NCBI GenBank assembly: GCA_003428585.1
Contig: QVQC01000079.1
Coordinates: 1-64,000, forward strand
Reading direction: 5' to 3'
DNA: 64,000 bases
Source: Nioella halotolerans
Lineage (GTDB): Bacteria; Pseudomonadota; Alphaproteobacteria; Rhodobacterales; Rhodobacteraceae
Of the stretch, positions 63,001-64,000 are shown piece after piece. Numbering within the stretch: the first letter of the stretch is position 1; each line of letters begins with the position of its first letter. The position numbers and the translations under genes are program-made. Below the pieces are notes generated by a model. It saw nothing but the letters and a program-made list of their open reading frames with translations, was not told the origin of the DNA and made no database searches.

Positions 63001-63726
63001 TCAAGCATCGCCCCCTGCCAGCGGGCCATAGAGGATGAGCCCCGGCATCCGGCTGTCCGATTGCGACAGCATTTTAGCCAGATCGGCCACGCTGGCGCGG
63101 ACCAGCCGCTGATCCGCTGTCGAAACGGATTCGGCGTATAGCGCGGGGGTGCCCGCGGGCAGGCCCGCCGCGACCAGCCGTTCGACCAGCGCCGCGAAGG
63201 TCCGCTTGCCCATGTAGACCACGGTGGTCGCGCCGGGATCGGCCAGCGCCTTCAGGTCCAGCCCCTCGGGCAGGGCGCCGGTGGCGTCATGGCCGGTAAC
63301 GAACTGTACCCGGCGCGCGGTCAGCCGGCGCGTCAACGGAATGCCGGCGGCGGCGGCGGCGGCCGAGGCGGAGGTGACACCGGGGATGATCTCGTAGGGG
63401 ATGCCCTCGGCGGTCAGCGCGGCGATCTCTTCCTCAAGCCGCCCGAAGATGCCGCAATCACCCGATTTCAGGCGCACCACCCGCTGGTCGATGCGCGCGT
63501 AATCGACCAGCAGGCGGCTGACATGGTCCTGCTTCGGCGAAGGACGCCCGGCGCGTTTGCCGACGCCGATCAGGTCCGCCCCCGCGCGGGCATGGGCCAG
63601 CATTGGCCCGGCGCTGAGGTCGTCGAACAGCACCGCGTCGGCGCGCCCCAAGCGGTCGACCGCCTTCAGGGTCAAAAGCTCCGGGTCGCCGGGACCGGAA
63701 GAGACGAAACTGACGAAGCCGGTCAT
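63001..63726 (-). CDS. cobA: uroporphyrinogen-III C-methyltransferase
   Basis: A 241-residue SUMT that methylates uroporphyrinogen III twice to precorrin-2. SAM loop VSSGPGDPELLTLKAVDRL; conserved VRLKSGDCGIFGRLEEE, in which the usual GDP-F-GRG is altered to GDCGIFGRL; IIPGVTSASAAAAAAGIPLT and VVYMGKRT. Stand-alone enzyme without a CysG-type dehydrogenase. Start at 63726 overlaps nothing and is one base from the cobB stop. Confidence 0.88.
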   Translation of the reverse strand: MTGFVSFVSSGPGDPELLTLKAVDRLGRADAVLFDDLSAGPMLAHARAGADLIGVGKRAGRPSPKQDHVSRLLVDYARIDQRVVRLKSGDCGIFGRLEEEIAALTAEGIPYEIIPGVTSASAAAAAAGIPLTRRLTARRVQFVTGHDATGALPEGLDLKALADPGATTVVYMGKRTFAALVERLVAAGLPAGTPALYAESVSTADQRLVRASVADLAKMLSQSDSRMPGLILYGPLAGGDA

Positions 63727-63727
63727 G

Positions 63728-64000
63728 CTACCCTTCGGCCTCCGCGATGAGGTGAAAGAAGGTGCCGGTCGCGTTGCCCCGGTGCGATCCGGTTTCGGGC
63801 ACGCGCGCGCCGCCCGCGTCAACCACCTCGGCCAGCGGGGCGTCGGGCTGGTCGAGGATGGTGCAGTAATGAAACTCATGCCCGCGCAGCCGCGCGCCGG
63901 CGCCGTGGCCGGGCATGTCCGCGCCAAGCGTCGCCAGCCGGTAGCCAAGGTGCATCTTGCGCGTCTCGTAGGACGTGACAAGGCCCAGAAGGCCAGCCAT
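63728..64000 (-). CDS. cobB: cobyrinic acid a,c-diamide synthase, C-terminal part
   Basis: The last 90 codons of a gene that continues beyond the window; the ATG at 64000 is internal. KMHLGYRLATL and LRGHEFHYCTIL (with the conserved glutamine-amidotransferase histidine) and the closing GNATGTFFHLIAE are CobB-typical. Amidates cobyrinic acid or hydrogenobyrinic acid. Stop lies one base before cobA, so they share an operon. Confidence 0.85.
   Translation of the reverse strand: MAGLLGLVTSYETRKMHLGYRLATLGADMPGHGAGARLRGHEFHYCTILDQPDAPLAEVVDAGGARVPETGSHRGNATGTFFHLIAEAEG

Noticed and set aside
1..64000. CRISPR array, rRNA operon, replication origin or plasmid partition genes
   Set aside because: No regularly spaced repeats, rRNA-like stretches, dnaA/repABC or parAB genes were seen; the window looks purely chromosomal with decayed mobile elements.

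Overview
The window looks like a chromosomal stretch of a Rhodobacterales (Roseobacter-group) alphaproteobacterium. The evidence is high GC, a proton-pumping rhodopsin with its own carotenoid/retinal operon, a DUF6280-type small protein, a CuyA-like cysteate lyase, TAXI-TRAP transport and a B12 cluster with CobF. No database search was possible; every family assignment comes from motifs, lengths and gene order read by eye.

Left arm (1-13.6 kb) is a mosaic. Base 1-417 encodes an in-frame chimera of three broken mobile-element genes, followed by capsid and head-joining remnants of a tailed phage. Intact transport modules lie between scars: an ABC importer behind an FNR-type site, lrgAB, and a ykoFEDC thiamine/HMP ECF transporter behind a TPP riboswitch. 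An IS5 remnant, an ABC ATPase facing a truncated iron-type permease, metF and an internally deleted IS1182 transposase complete the arm. A 70-bp imperfect direct repeat (931-1000 and 11440-11509) brackets most of it.

Middle (13.6-35.6 kb). A MacA/FtsX/LolD-like export operon converges on the phototrophy operon rhodopsin-crtE-crtI-crtB-crtY-blh (22744 down to 16753), which supplies opsin, beta-carotene and retinal. The rhodopsin has the D/T/E proton-pump triad and a fenestration glycine as in carotenoid-antenna rhodopsins. Next come proXWV (betaine/proline uptake), a thioredoxin-like protein, a phosphoglycolate phosphatase, an ABC1/UbiB kinase, a LysR regulator and the divergent ugpBAEC-ugpQ operon for glycerol-3-phosphate and glycerophosphodiesters.

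35.7-48.8 kb holds a signal-less BisC-type molybdoenzyme, a sulfotransferase/glycosyltransferase operon, tRNA-Cys with a tRNA-like sequence beside it, then pcm, tolC and a gene at the popZ position with PopZ-like architecture, a rhomboid protease, efp and a DUF6280 gene.

Right arm (48.8-64 kb). A TAXI-TRAP importer sits beside a DctB/DctD-like sigma-54 two-component pair whose GAFTGA loop reads GAFPGA. After it come a malonyl-CoA synthetase-like ligase and a tight catabolic operon (CuyA-like lyase, Asp/Glu racemase, DapA-like aldolase, 2-hydroxyacid dehydrogenase). The window ends in cobalamin genes (cobF, cbiM-like permease behind a cobalamin riboswitch, cobA, cobB fragment).

A recurring regulatory design stands out. 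A terminator-like stem-loop follows the first, high-demand gene in four operons: rhodopsin/crtE, proX/proW, ugpB/ugpA and TAXI binding protein/TRAP permease. It would make opsin or binding protein in excess over the downstream membrane parts and enzymes.
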